From PNKC01 sp039917655 (lineage in GTDB: Bacteria; Chloroflexota; Dehalococcoidia; Tepidiformales; Tepidiformaceae): a stretch of DNA of 14,503 nucleotides. The position numbers and the translations under genes were made by a program. The stretch spans positions 1 to 14,503 of the forward strand of contig JBDSJC010000142.1 of NCBI GenBank assembly GCA_039917655.1. Reading direction: 5' to 3'. Position 1 is the first letter of the stretch. Each line of letters starts with the position of its first letter. A model generated the notes under the pieces. The model made no database searches. It had not been told where the DNA came from and saw only the letters and a program-made list of their open reading frames with translations. This document shows, one piece after another, positions 14,019 through 14,503 of the stretch.

Positions 14019-14503
14019 GTGCACGCTTCCGCTCATTACGCCGTCGGGAACATCTCCATCTCGGTGATCTCCGATGGGTATATCAAGTTGGATGGCGGCG
14101 CGGTCTTCGGCCTCATCCCGCGGCTCATGTGGGAGCCAGTGGTTGGCCGGGACCAGATCGACAAAGAGCACCGAATCCCGCTGGGCCTCAATTGCATGGT
14201 CGTGCGTAGCGGCTCGCACGTGCTGCTCGTCGATACTGGGATGGGCAACAAGCACAGCGAAGCCGTGCGCCGGGGCTTTCCAGGCGACTACGGCTATCTG
14301 CTCGAAGGGCTGGCCGGCCTTGGACTGACGCCCGGCGACGTGACCGCGGTGGCGAACACACATCTGCACGCCGACCATTGCGGCTGGAACACGATTCGCC
14401 GCGGCGACGCGCTCGTTCCCACGGTCCCCAACGCCCGCTACTTCATCCAGGCGGGCGAGTACGAGGTGGCGATGCACCCGAACGAGCGCACGCGGGGGAC
14501 GTA
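14019..14503 (+). CDS. Metallo-beta-lactamase-fold hydrolase (partial, cut by the window edge)
   Basis: The frame is open from GTG 14019 to the window end, so only the first 161 residues are seen. It belongs to the MBL-fold metal-dependent hydrolases. Visible are an N-terminal strand region (VGNISISVISDGYIKLDGG, 9-27), the LLVDTGMGN turn (69-77) with D72, and the zinc-binding motif H115-x-H117-x-D119-H120 in THLHADHCGWNT. The early region FGLIPRLMWEPVV and the MGNK...GDYGYLLEGLAGLGL pattern resemble generic MBL-fold hydrolases (lactonase or esterase-like) rather than RNase J or glyoxalase II, but the substrate cannot be named. A GAGG sits only 2 bases before the GTG, too near for a Shine-Dalgarno; a TATTGT box 6 bases upstream fits a leaderless start. 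It is divergent from the metal-importer operon across a 129-base spacer holding the candidate metal operator, so metal-linked control is possible. Confidence 0.85.
   Translation, partial: MHASAHYAVGNISISVISDGYIKLDGGAVFGLIPRLMWEPVVGRDQIDKEHRIPLGLNCMVVRSGSHVLLVDTGMGNKHSEAVRRGFPGDYGYLLEGLAGLGLTPGDVTAVANTHLHADHCGWNTIRRGDALVPTVPNARYFIQAGEYEVAMHPNERTRGT

Overview
The window is a gene-dense, GC-rich bacterial chromosomal segment without rRNA, tRNA, mobile elements or CRISPR. The gene set (separate yajC-secD-secF, a lipobox-bearing metal-binding protein, Xer recombinase, SelB, HemW) and the protein flavour suggest a Chloroflexota-like bacterium. That is inference only, because no phylogenetic marker has been searched. 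Almost every base is coding; the longest gap is about 130 bases.

Left part, + strand (94-4751): a Xer-type tyrosine recombinase, an HD-domain protein that looks like the C-terminal half of a CCA-adding enzyme without its nucleotidyltransferase head, then yajC, secD and secF. The three Sec genes are tightly packed, secD probably starting at a GTG inside the end of yajC. The run closes with a clear TTCG-loop terminator. Convergent to it is selB (- strand, 4810-6651), the selenocysteine-specific elongation factor, which implies selenoprotein synthesis in this organism. Divergent from selB is a HEPN/MNT pair (6703-7449). The HEPN gene reads properly only if one G is removed from a G5 run, so it is frameshifted or carries a sequence error.

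Middle part, - strand (10975 down to 7457): four genes, each overlapping the next by 1 to 4 bases: a SirB1-type transglutaminase-like protein, a Crp/Fnr regulator, a glycerophosphodiester phosphodiesterase-family protein and the heme chaperone HemW. Right part, - strand (13889 down to 11082): a zinc/manganese-type ABC importer in the order binding lipoprotein, ATPase, permease. Divergent from it, a metallo-beta-lactamase-fold gene runs off the right edge.

Two regulatory patterns stand out. First, several genes that begin a transcript or follow a gap have a TANNNT hexamer exactly 6 or 7 bases before the start codon and no usable Shine-Dalgarno: the HD gene, selB, the HEPN gene, the SirB1-type gene and the MBL-fold gene. 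This is the geometry of leaderless mRNAs. Genes inside operons, and the metal-binding lipoprotein gene, have Shine-Dalgarno sites instead. Second, the spacer upstream of the metal importer carries an array of AT(T/C)GCA half-sites at 10-11 base spacing plus nested dyads, a good candidate for a metal-responsive (Zur/Fur-like) operator. I see no obviously new multi-gene system; the leaderless motif, the operator array and the HEPN frameshift are the items most worth following.
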